A DNA stretch of 64,000 nt from assembly GCA_031216915.1 (NCBI GenBank), contig CM062296.1:457636681-457700680 (forward strand), read 5' to 3'. Origin of the DNA: Pictodentalium vernedei. Its lineage: Eukaryota; Mollusca; Scaphopoda; Dentaliida; Dentaliidae. Every line of letters begins with the position of its first letter. The stretch's first letter is position 1. Positions 43,850-54,428 of this stretch are shown here, in pieces. The notes under the pieces are model-generated. The model saw only the letters and a program-made list of their open reading frames with translations, had not been told where the DNA came from and did no database searches. Both the position numbers and the translations under genes were made by a program.

Positions 43850-45706
43850 AGCTCACCTGACTGAAAGTCAGTGTGAGCTTTTCTGATCACTCTTCGTCCG
43901 TCCATTGTCCTGCGTGAAGGTGGTGTTTGAGCCGCTTTCTCCTAAACCACCGGCCACATTTTAATTAAATTTCATGTAAGTAGTGGTTATATAGGGGCAT
44001 TTTGATTTTTATGCAAATTAGGTTTCGGCTCATATTGAGCAGAGGGGTGGGGAAAAAATGGCCAAATTTTTTGAAAATCTTCTTCTAATGAACCACCAGT
44101 AGCAGAGACTTGATATGTGGTATAAAGAGTCCTTTTGAGGTATAGAATCAAGTTTGTTCAAGAGAAGTTTGTTGGGCATTATTTGCCATCGTTATGGGAT
44201 GGGCAAAAATTTTGGTCACGCCTAAAATTTCTATTTTCAGAACCGTGAGGTCGATTTGAACCAAATTTGATATGAGATGATAATGGGTCATAAGTAGTTG
44301 ATTGATGCAAAAAAAATTTTCTCATTGCCCCGTGGGAATCTCGAGAGCTAAAAATAGGAAAAACCTTAAAACTGCCATATCTCCAAAACTACACGGCACA
44401 GAGAATTCTTATTTTGTATAAAGCTTACTTTTATCCAGTAGAATAGAATGATTATAAAAAATCCCTATCGGTTTGATCACAAGGTACTTTTTTCAGGACT
44501 TTGAAAAAGTGCTGAGTCAGCACTTTTTAACACTGTAGGCAATGGGAAAAACATGAAAAAATCTTCTTCTCCAGATCCAGCAGGCAAAATCTTTTGATAT
44601 TTGGTATGCAACATTGTAGGGTGGATCTGATTCAAGTTTGTTCAAATCGGCCCCCAGGGTTCATATTTGGGCTCAGTATAGGAGCCCGATTTCGAACTTA
44701 GTGCATTTCAGGCAAATGTCTTAAAAAATCTTCTCCAGATCCAGCAGGCAGAATCTTTTGATATTTGGTATGCAACATTGTGGGTAGGATTTGATTCGAG
44801 TTTGTTCAAATCGGCTCCCTAGATTCATATTTGGGCTCACTATAGAAGCTTGAATTTGAACTTATTGCATTTCAGGCAAATTTCTTTAAAAATCTTCATC
44901 TCCAGATCCAGCAGGCAGAATCTTTTGATATTTGGTTTGCAACATTGTAGGGTGGATCTGATTCAAGTTTGTTCAAATCGGCCCCCTGGGTTCATATTTG
45001 GGCTCAGTATAGGAGCCCGATTTCGAACTTAGTGCATTTCAGGCAAATGTCTTAAAAAATCTTCTTCTCCAGATCCAGCAGGCAGAATCTTTTGATATTT
45101 GGTATGCAACATTGTGGGGTGGATCTGATTCTATTTTGTTCAAATCGGCTCCCTAGATCCCTGTGGGAGCCCAAATGATAACTTAGTTCAAAATGAGGAA
45201 TTTTCTTTAAAAATCTTCTTCTTCAGATCCAGCAGTCAGAATGTTTTGATATTTGGTATGCAACATCCTTGGGGGTGAGATTCAAGTTTGTTCAAGCCAT
45301 GTCCCTAGGTCCATATTTGGACTCACTGTGGGAGCTCGAATTGTAACTTAATTCAAAATGAGGAATTTTCTTTAAAAATCTTCTTCTTCAGATCCAGCAG
45401 TCAGAATGTTTTGATATTTGGTGTGCAGCATCCTTAGTGGGGCGAGATTCAAGTTTGTTAAAGCCAAGTCCCTGGGTTCATATATGGGCTCCCTGTGGGA
45501 GCCCGAATTATAACTTAGTTCAATGTGAGGAATATTCTTTAAAAATCTTCTTTTTTTTAGATCCACTGGTCAGAATCTTTGGATATTTGGTATAAGCTTT
45601 TCTTAGGAGGAGGAGGAGCAGATGCAACTTGTTGAAATCAATTCTCTGGGTTGATATTTAGGCTACCATGTCAGGTGAGCACCCTCAGGCCCCCTGGGGC
45701 CTCATG
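43850..45706 (+). mobile_element. E-family element E3, complete, 1.86 kb, with empty site
   Basis: Head hairpin AGCTCACCTGACTGA..TCAGTGTGAGCT, the conserved E head, six to seven 167-bp units (44545-45660) and tail AGGCCCCCTGGGGCCTCATG|TTT. The unfilled duplicate at 47340-47370 reads TTAAGCG-TTTTTT-CAAAAAG where this copy reads TTAGGCA-TTTTT-[E3]-GTTTCAAAA, so it entered a T run and made no long duplication. Confidence 0.85.
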
Positions 45707-46721
45707 TTTCAAAATTTTTTCAAAAATTTTTGAATTTAATTTTGATTGCGATTATTCATGTATCTTTATCATATATTTTGTTGTGGAGTTTGTAGGAGTG
45801 CTATCGACTTTGTCTTTTGATTGTAATTATAAAAGCTTACTGCTCTAAATGCAAGGCGCGGAAGTTTTCCTCAGATTTACATGCTAGTTGCCTTGCCTGT
45901 AGTTGATGTACTCCTGCAGATTCTTGTGTACTGTGTAACATTGGCATGACAGACGTTGGAGACGGGTGTCGCGATGCGTTGTGTTGGCGGTGAGGTTCCT
46001 ATGCCGGAACTCTCACCGTAATATAATTCAAGTTTTTCAATTTCTATTTTCAGAGGAACATGAACATGGTGATGGTATTGTGACACCCATCCAAAGTGTG
46101 CTACCGTCATCGCGCTCTGTTGAGCAAATAGAGCTAGCTGCAAGGTGCTCATGAATATTAAGCAAGGGATAAGGTCTCTAGTTAGTGTTCTTAATCCCTT
46201 GCAAGCAGCTAGCTCGACTGGTGAAGAGGTTACTCCGTCAGTAGGAGCCGTGATATGTCTGTTGCGGTCGAAGGAAGTGTAGATTTGAGTAGAGCGAGCA
46301 CCAAAAGCTCACCCAGCAACAACGGAAATAGGGAGGAAGTCAGCAAGTTTCTTGTTGGGTGACTCAGCGAGGTCCGACAAGGCCACGAGCGGGAGAGGAC
46401 CCTCTCTAACCTAGCAACTTTTGTGGCCAGAGGTTGTTATGAGAAACTTGCACAAACCGGAACCAAGTTTTCTATTCGGGAGGCTTGGCGAGGTCTGATA
46501 AGACCGCGAGCTGCAGAGGTCCCTCTCTAACCCAACAATATTTGGGGCCAAATCTTGTTTTGAGAAACTTGCATGAGTCGGAGCATATGTCAGCCCGCTG
46601 CTCGGGATGCTCCGTCTAGTCTGCAGCCTGGGTTGGCTTCAGTCACGGCTTCCTCCGCTACGTTATAAAAGCACACATGACTGCATGCTAGCTACCCGAC
46701 TTCGGATATCCAGCCAGTTGC

Positions 46722-47300
46722 GTGAAGACCGAGCCAGCTTCGCCCGTGAAGTCGGACCATCCGGTAGCTAGTGATCCAAGGCTTTGTTCATCAGGACGTT
46801 CGGAGAAGAGATCTATCTCAGTCCGAGGAGTAGCAAGTGGCGAAAAAACAGATAACTGTTACTCCTCAAGCCTCGATAAAGGACTTGCTGTCGCAGATTG
46901 CGCAGCTGATCGCAACATCCCAGCAAGTGCAAGAGCAACCTCCTGCAGACTCAGGTGGTGAGCTGTCAGACGGTGCTGGGTCAGTCCAATCATCTGTACA
47001 CACAGATGCAAATGACCGAATGTCACAGCTTAATCAGTCAGATGGCGAAAGGGACAAGGAAGAAAATTACCCTTCCCTTTCGGAACAGCATATGGTAGTG
47101 ATGAATTTTATACTATACTGACTTTGTTCCACCTGATCAGCAAGCTGCGACTACTATAGAGAAACCACTGTCATCTCGACAGGTGTCGGAGGCCTTCAGC
47201 CATGTTATCGACACCATATTCACCTCTCTTGTGCTAAGGGGAAGGCAGTTTCTTATCGACATCTTCAATAATACATCGTTCCTTGGACTTCGTTCATTTA
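46722..47300 (+). pseudogene. DIRS-B gag N-terminus, duplicate copy A, broken
   Basis: Similarity to the start of the 48336 frame begins at the Met of 46722 in one frame, passes to the frame of 46837 (DLLSQIAQLIATSQQVQEQP, acidic run, NDRMSQLNQSDGERDKEENY) and is disrupted after 47121. It ends at FKTVGEA where the duplication stops. Confidence 0.7.
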
Positions 47301-47303
47301 AAA

Positions 47304-48335
47304 CGGTTGGAGAAGCCTTTGGGCTCTTAATGTTCCCTTTGGGAACTTAAGCGTTTTTTCAAAAAGAAATTTCCAAAAAATATTTTGAATTTCATTTTGA
47401 TTGCTATTATTCATGTATCTTAATTATATGTATCTTAATTATATATTTTGTTGTGGAGTTTGGAGGACTGATATCAACTTTAGTCGATGCACTCCTGCAG
47501 ACTCATGTCATTCTTGTGTTCACTGGGATGCCAAATGTTGGAGACGGGTGTTGCAGTACGTTGTTGGCGGTGAGGTTCTGAGGCCAAACCTCTCACCGCG
47601 TTATAATTCATTTTTTCAGTTTCTATTTCAGAGGAACATGAACATGGTGATGATAACGTGACACCCATCCAAGTGTGCTACCGTCGTCGTGCTCTGTTGA
47701 GCGTATAGAGCTAGCTGCAGTGCTCATGATTGCAAGAGTTAGGGCCTTTTGGTAAGAGTTTTAATCTCTTGCAAGCAGCTAGCTCGACCGGTGAAGCGGT
47801 TACTCTGTCTGTGGGAGCCGTGACACCGGGTAAGTCCACTGCAGTCAAAGGAAGTGTAGATGTGGGTAGAGCGAGCACTTAAATATAAATAAGCTCACCC
47901 AGCATCAAAGGAAATAGGGAGGAAGTTTCTTGTACTTGGCGAGGTCTAATAGACCGCGAGCAGGAGAGGCCCCTCTCTAACCTAACAACATTTGGGGCCA
48001 AATGTTGTTATGAGAAACTTGCACAAGCTGGAGCATATGTTCACCCACCGCTCGCAACGCTCTGTCTAGTCTGCAGCTGGGGTCGACTTCAGTCATGGCT
48101 TCCTCCGCTACATTTCACAAGCCGTAATGAAGTTTTCTGGTTGGAAACTTGCACGAGACGGAGCATACGTCCGCCCACCGCTCGGGATGCTTCGTCTAGT
48201 CTGCAGCTGGGGTTGGTGGCTTCAGTCATGGCTTCCTCTGTTACATTATTAAAGCACACACGACCGCATCCTAGCTACTCGACTTCGGATATCCAGCCTT
48301 CTGGGTGAAGAAGAGACCACTCTTCACCCGTAAAG
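47304..48335 (+). other. DIRS-B leader, duplicate copy B
   Basis: Leader of the main coding copy. Contains an A+G-rich strong-looking acceptor, TTTTTCAGTTTCTATTTCAG (47612-47631), kept in copy A as well; whether it is used is unknown. No gene. Confidence 0.5.
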
Positions 48336-49766
48336 TTGGACCATCCGGTAGCTAGGGAGACGAGGCCTCGATCATTGGGAAGTTCAGAGAAGAGATCCAT
48401 CTCCGACACACCGTCCCAGGAGCAGCAACCAGCTAAGAAACAGAAGGCCGCTGCTCCTCAGGCCTCGATAATGGACTTGCTGTCGCAGATTGCACAGCTG
48501 ATCGCAGCATCCCAGCAAGTGCCAGAGCAGCCTCCCTCAGACTCAGAACCTGAGCTGTCGGATGGTGCTGGGTCGGTCCAGTGGTCCGTTAACGCAGATG
48601 TAATGGACCGAGATTCGCAACTGATTCTCTCGGATGGTGAAAGGGATAAGGATTACCCTTCCCAGCGAATGGTTGCGATGGATTTCATCCATCAATACTA
48701 CCCTGAATTTGTTCCGACGAATCAGAATGCTGCGACAACAAGAAAGAAACTGCTGACGTCGTTGGACGCAGACTTTATACGGACAAAGGAACAAGTTCTT
48801 TCTTTTCCGGTTCAGTTTAAACAGGTGTCGCAGGCCTTCGGCCATGTAGACGCCACCGTATTCAAACTCTCAAGTGCGAAGAAAAAAGGCAGTTTCTTGT
48901 ATTCATCTTCCATAAACATACCGTTTCTTGGACAACGTTCATTTAAAACGGTTGGAGAAGATGTTCAAAGAGCTCCTCTGCATTTCGGTGAGCAGGCCGG
49001 GGATCTAGATGTATTCTTACCTGCATCATTCACTATTTGCTCAGACATAATAGAAAAAAATAGAGTGAACTTGGTTGCAATGTCCTATGCAGATCACCTT
49101 ACAAGAGCTAGGGCGGAGGTACAGGCTCTCTTATTAAAGGAAGCAATAGAGGTCGTCGAGAATCAAGATTCTCAGGGTTTTTACAGTCACCTGTTCCTTG
49201 TACCGAAGCCAGACTTCTCGTTCCAACCAGTAATAGACTTGAGCTGGATAAACAAGCTTATCGTGGCTCCAGAATTCTATATGGAGACCATTTGGTCGGT
49301 AAGAGCGAGCATTCGAGTGAACAACTATGCGGCAAGCATGGATCTAAAGGATGCGTACTTTCATGTCCTGGTACATTCAACATTCAGAAAGTACCTGCGG
49401 TTCGCCATACAAGGGAAGGTTTATCAGTTCAGAGCAATGTGCTTTGGTCTGAACCTGGCTCCCTGGACATTTACTCGAATAATGAACTCGGTAATGTCAT
49501 ACTTCCGAGCTCATTCGTCTGCGGTAACGTCAGCTTATTTGGACAACATTCTGCAGAGATACAGCAACAGAATTATTCTTCAGAACGATGTTCAGAGTCT
49601 GCTTCTATCACTCCGACATCTCGGTTTCATCGTAAACGAGAAAAGGTCGGATCTAGCTCCGTCCAAGTTGTTCACTCACTTGGGGATGAGCTTCGAGACT
49701 CACAACAATCTGGTTCATCTGCCGTTACCCAGAGCGAAATTAGTCAGTTGTTATGCATGCTTTTGA
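48336..49766 (+). pseudogene. DIRS-B gag-RT fused frame, RT active site altered
   Basis: 476 codons without a stop. Residues 1-110 are gag-like: a Lys/Arg patch (PAKKQKAAAP), the helix MDLLSQIAQLIAASQQ and an acidic Ser/Asp run. Residues 110-260 continue capsid-like sequence and pass into RT at about 265 (KEAIEVVENQDSQGFYSHLF). RT motifs: VIDLS (299-303), MDLKDAYFH (335-343), FGLNLAPWTF (370-379). The catalytic box is YLDNI (401-405, bases 49536-49547) instead of YLDD, which should abolish polymerase activity. The usual separate gag and RT frames are one here, and the gag part is shorter than in DIRS-A, so an in-frame deletion is likely. The frame ends at a single stop at 49767-49769. Confidence 0.82.
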
Positions 49767-50734
49767 CTACACTCAGATGCATTAACAGTGAGGGAATTCA
49801 TGCGACTGATGGGGCTGTGCGGAGCGGCTGCAGATCTTATTCCAATGGGCCGCCTGCGCACGCATCCCCTCCAGTTATTCTTTGCTCAGAACTGGAGTGT
49901 GAAGACGCATTCGCTCGAAACCAATATTGTTTTAACGGACCTAGTAAAACAAAAGGTTCAGATTTGGGCAGATCTTTAGTGCTTAACTCCGGGAGTTCTG
50001 CTGCAACTGCCGGATCCGGCTTTCATGATTATAACGGATGCGAGTCAGACGGGTTGGGGCATGACCCTAAGTCCCGCAGTCTTGGAAGTGTCAGGGTCTT
50101 TGGGACCCTCACTTCCTATAGAAGCACATAAACATCAAAGAGATGATGTCAATATGGCTAGCTCTTCAACATTGGATTCACATAATAGCGAACGTCCATG
50201 TTCAAATTTTGTCGGACAATTTGACAGTAGTAGCGTACATCAGGAACCAAAGCGGCTCTCATTCAATTCCATTAAGCGAATTAATGGAGAGGATTCTCCT
50301 ATACGTCATGAATCATCATGTTCATCTTTCTGTCCGTCATATACCGGGTCGTCTGAATGTACTAGCAGACTCGCTCTCTTGGAAAGGTCGCCTGTTGCCA
50401 TCGGAATGGACTCTCAACAAGCGAATATTCAGGCAGATTTGCTACCAGTGGGATCGTCCCATGATTGATCTGTTTGCCACACACCTGAACAATCAGTTAT
50501 CGACGTTCGTGTCACCATGCTCAGATCATCGAGCTTATGCAGTGGACGCTCTGTCGATCTCATGGAACGGAATGATAGGATATGCGTATCCTCCAACTCC
50601 ATTGATTCAGCCGATTCTGTTAAAGATCAAACAGTCTTGTTGCAAAATTCTGCTAGTAGCACCTCTGTCGTCACAGAAACCTTTGATCAATCTTCTCAGG
50701 TGTCTGTTATGGGACGTTCCCTGGAAGCTTCTCC
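49767..50734 (+). pseudogene. DIRS-B RT end, RNase H and downstream domain, broken
   Basis: After the stop the same frame continues (REFMRLMGLCGAAADLIPMG, to a second stop at 49980), then MIITDASQTGWGMTL (RNase H first Asp). A frame change near 50120 leads to IKEMMSIWLAL (Glu), LSDNLTVVAYIRNQ (Asp) and IPGRLNVLADSLSW (Asp), so all four acidic positions survive. The post-RNase H segment MIDLFATHLNNQLSTFVSP..YAYPPTPLIQPIL follows in the same frame to about 50690. Confidence 0.8.
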
Positions 50735-52219
50735 GTGAGAGGACTTTCTTTATCAGGGGAAGTCACACGCACTGCATCACAACCCGGAAGGTCTCAATCT
50801 TCACGTATTTCCATTGTGCGGTCCTTCTTGCACGGAAAACAGTTTACAGGACGTGCAGTGGACGCAATTTCTAACTGCAGGAGGTCCTCCTCTACATTGA
50901 ACTACGCAGCGAAGTGGAGGGTTTTCTTCTGTTGGTGTCAGGATCAGTCGATGGACGTTTATGATCCGTCCATACCAAATATTGCCAATTTCTTGGTCTA
51001 CTTGTTTGATGTTCTCAAACTGCAATCCGTCACCATTAACCCTTTCATGACTCGTCGGTGTGCCACGCCAGTGATAAACTGACACTACAAGCCCGTCGGC
51101 GTGCTGCGCGTCGATGGCATAGTAATGCATCTACTCTCACCTTAGTCCATGTGTGCTGTCTCTATCAGTCCACAGAATTTCATGCCAGAATGAATTTAGA
51201 GTTGTTTCCCTTTAGTTGATTGGCTACAGTTTTAGCGCATATTGCACCTCGCAGTAATTCCACGGACGAAGATGACAATTGATAGCAACGTGGAAAAAGG
51301 ATTCTGTGGTACAGTCTGGCTCAAATCAAGCTGACAAATATGACACTACTAAGAGTGCTGGACGTTCAGATGATATTGCCAGTAATAATCCAGATGACGG
51401 AGTGGAATAGGACTGGCCAGTGGGAGGGGACGTGGCAGAAAAAGAAGTGCTGGTCAGGGACATGGCAGAATACGAGGGAACTGACGTGGTCATGGAATTG
51501 GTCCAATTTTTCAATGGGAAAAATGCAAAGATTTTGTTCCACTAGATTTCCTATGTTCTGAAGCTGGGAAGATAAATCTTTACTTACATGACAATCCAAA
51601 TGAATGGAATGTTTTATACCTTTATCTAACGGATGAGATGATCCCGAAATTAACCTCAATATCCCAAGTCTGGGGTGGGGGGGGGTGGCGGTTTGGCTTA
51701 GTCGCGAAAGGGTTAAGGGCTATAGGTCTATGTTATCAGACACTTACGCTCATCATGATAACTTGGCTATTGGATCAAATACTTCATTGTCCAAGCTGCT
51801 TAGAAATTTCTCTGTTAATAGACCTAGAACCCTCAGATTATTTCCTAAGTGGAATTTGGCTTGGTTTCTGTTGAAGCTCAAAGAAGCTCTGTTTAAGCCA
51901 TTGGACGTTGTAGAGTTAAAATTCTTGACCTATAAAATGCCATTTCTCTTAGCCTTTGCATCTGCTAGAAGAGTCAGTGAACTTCATACTTTATCTGTTG
52001 ATGAATCTCACTACCGTAGTGTGGGTAATACCATTACCCTCACTACGGAAGTGGGGTTTCTGGCTAAGAATCAGATTCCAGACAAGCGTCCTGAGCCTAT
52101 TATCCTTTGAATGGCAACCTATGGTCCATCCGCAGAAATGTGTTGTGTTCGGTGTACCTTTTCCACTGAAGCTGAGAGCATATTTTGTGAGTGGAAACCT
52201 CACTCCTCAAGTGTTTTAG
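50735..52219 (+). pseudogene. DIRS-B tyrosine recombinase, split by a MITE and truncated
   Basis: Part 1 (50735-51035) is the N-terminal SAM-like domain: STLNYAAKWRVFFCWCQDQS and NIANFLVYLFDVLKLQSV. Part 2 (51717-52110) carries KGYRSMLSDTYAHHDNLAIG, SLSKLLRNFSVNRPRTLRLF and the first catalytic box FASARRVSELHTL, with its Arg. A frameshift near 52105 follows and similarity fades by about 52220 (PLKLRAYFV). The His-x-x-Arg box and the Tyr are absent. Confidence 0.8.
51036..51716 (+). mobile_element. piggyBac-like non-autonomous element, copy 2, inside the recombinase gene
   Basis: 681 bp bounded by TTAA (51036-51039 and 51713-51716), ends CCCTTTCATGACTCGTCGG and, reversed, CCCTTTCGCGACTAAGCC. 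Inverted relative to copy 1 at 33802-34479. The host codons run on in one frame across the single TTAA, so the insertion is the only break at this point. Confidence 0.9.
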
Positions 52220-52914
52220 CAGAGACCCTTCTTTATGTGGTGAGATGGGACGCGATGTGTCTGAATGTATCTGAGATCAGTTAAAAATTATAAATTGGCA
52301 GAATTTGGGAGAGTTTTCAGTTTCCCGTCTGAACTCAGCAAAATTAGAAGAAACATATACATATATTTTATATTTCATTAAAAAGCGATGCGTATAGCTT
52401 GAGGTTTGTTACTTTCGACCACTAAGAAAAGTAGACCCAGGCTGTTGTAATATAACTGAATATAACACAAGACTTAACATGATCAATTATTGAGTTCTAG
52501 CAGCAGCAATAAAATTTGGAAGCAATAACATTTCCTAATCCGAACTAATCCTTTAATTACCCTCCCAAAGATGAAAAACAAGAGCCGACAATAGCTACTG
52601 ATTGTTTCTGACACAGCCTCTGATCGTAATGAAAACATTGACTGGTGACAATAGATAAAGCATAAATTACTCCTATGAAGTTTATTCTTTTGAGATTTCC
52701 AACATCAGAAACTGGTTAAATTGAATTACAATTATGTATATCTAAGAAAATTTTGTTTCTAACATTTTATCGATTTTATTAGCACTACGACAAATACTGA
52801 AATTATTTTGAATCTATTTAAAGGAAAAGACAGCGCTCGTGTGGTGTTTTCCAACAAATATTTGCAACACAGTGAGAAAAAATTCAATTTCTAATATTCG
52901 GTCTGTCACTTAAG
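52220..52914. other. DIRS-B or host sequence, no feature recognised
   Basis: AT-rich sequence after the recombinase similarity ends. No terminal structure marks the truncation point. Confidence 0.35.
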
Positions 52915-53136
52915 TTAACCGTGCACATGTATATTAGCACTACGAAAAAGCCCTGGGCTTCGAAAACACAGCTTATGACCCCTGATTGAAACGGATGCTA
53001 CGCGCACGTTTCAATCAGAAGTCATAAGATATGCTTTGGAAGCAAAAAATTAAGATAAAAACCTAAAAAAATGGGAATGACGAATTTCGTGTATAGCGCT
53101 GACCAATTTTTACAGTTATGTCACGTAAAGTGTTAA
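52915..53136. mobile_element. palindromic TTAA MITE (M9)
   Basis: TTAA at 52915 and 53133. Right end reversed TTAACACTTTACGTGAC resembles M1 ends; the left end has drifted. Core TATGACCCCTGATTGAAACG / CGTTTCAATCAGAAGTCATA. Confidence 0.7.
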
Positions 53137-54178
53137 ATGCAAAAATGAATATTACACAGTAATTAGACTTGAATATTTCTCCATTTGAACTTTATTTGCC
53201 AAGATTATTTTAATGTGATTTTTTGTTTTTGTTACAAATTACAATTAATTGAATATATTGATATATATGCATTCCCAATAAATTATAACAAAATAGAGAA
53301 TAAATTTCAAAAAGATATTTAATAACATTTGATAAATAAAAGTTGTCAGAAAGGTTATAAACAACATCTCAAAAGTGTTATGCTTTATCAGACCAGTGCA
53401 GAAAAACTCCATTAATTAGCACCCCCCACTCATAAAAAGTTCCTCTATAAATAGACACAGAGATCTTAATTGAACCGGATTAACAGTGACTGCATTATGT
53501 AATCATATGTAACAACTGGAGTAATTTGGAAGACTACTTTTACAGGGACTGTACACATAATGATAGTTATTTAGGCAGCCTGTTCCAGCATTGACGCTGT
53601 TCCTCTGCCCTCTTCGTTCTGAGGACATGTACCTCAGAACAATGGGAAGGGGGGAGGGGGGGGTGAGGGCGGTTTTTTCCCTTATTATCATCTGGCTTTA
53701 TAGTGAAAAGTAAGGGAATACCTCCTCCGGTATCAGTAGTCCTGAGTCGGTGCTTGGATGGTTTTAATGTGTTGCTCGGTGTGAAGCATTAACTATGTCT
53801 CATTTATGTACTGTTTTAAAAGTATAGCTCACTGTGAAGCATTTGTATATGTCATGTGTCAAACGGGTATTAATATACAATCCCCGGACACTTTTAAATG
53901 AGTATAAAGAGTCTCATTCTCTGGACTATCTTTATATATTGGTTTTCCTTCACCGAATTATCATAATGGGTTATGCTAGCATTAAATGGAGAATTATATA
54001 TTATGTAATACTCAATTACATTGTTGGTGTAATGCCTTTCTCTTTTCTCGTAAAGGAGAAAGACATATATAATTCTTATCTTCTGTTCTCCTGTAGGAGA
54101 TATCCTTTACTGAAGTAATTGAGAGATTGGATTTTGCTTCATGTCCTAGGCCCTCCACCCTTTTACGATTCAGCTGGT
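53137..54178. other. sequence before the DIRS-B complementary region, no gene
   Basis: Contains a purine-rich G run (53641-53673) and small paired arms such as TTTCTCTTTTCTCG..AAGGAGAAAG near 54037-54061. No recombinase end was recognised. Confidence 0.35.
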
Positions 54179-54260
54179 CTGGGCCATTGGTTGTTGTGTA
54201 AAAATATTATAAATTTTAAGTATAAATTTGTACATTTTCTTTACTTACCAATGGCCCAGA
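54179..54260. promoter_or_regulatory. DIRS-B internal complementary region
   Basis: Left half CTGGGCCATTGGTTGT..GTAAAAATAT is complementary to the left end at about 35915-35948. Right half ATTTTAAGTA..TACTTACCAATGGCCCAG is complementary to the right end at 56821-56866. This is the arrangement seen at 21491-21575 with different sequence, so the two DIRS elements are distinct subfamilies. Confidence 0.85.
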
Positions 54261-54331
54261 CGGGTATGGTCCTCCCATGAGTGGGCACTCATACCTCCCT
54301 GCTGTTTGTAACATTTAACAGGCAATCTGTA

Positions 54332-54428
54332 GAAAGAATGATGGTTGGTGCCAATTTCGGTGTCTTCCTGGATACAGCACGTGCGCAGATCCGAAAAGTA
54401 TGGAGGTCCAGATAGGACATTAATTTTT
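54332..54428 (-). repeat. DIRS-B right inverted terminal repeat, part 1
   Basis: Reverse of the distal half of 35937-36130 (GATGGTTGGTGCCAA, AAGTATGGAGGTCCAGATAG). Cut at TTAATTTTT where F2 enters. Confidence 0.8.

Larger units (their letters stand above)
43808..47303 (+). repeat. tandem duplication copy A of DIRS-B leader and gag start
   Basis: Homologous to 47304-48965. Shared phrases include TTATTCATGTATCTT, TTGTTGTGGAGTTTG, TTGGAGACGGGTGT, GAGGAACATGAACATGGTGA, CAAGCAGCTAGCTCGAC, CTTCGGATATCCAGCC and AACGTTCATTTAAAACGGTT-like GTTCATTTAAAACGGTTGG. Without E3, copy A is about 1.64 kb. Confidence 0.8.

Noticed and set aside
46722-48335. A separate second DIRS-B insertion rather than a tandem duplication
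   Set aside because: Copy A lacks terminal structures and ends abruptly in gag where copy B begins, which fits duplication better; it cannot be fully excluded.
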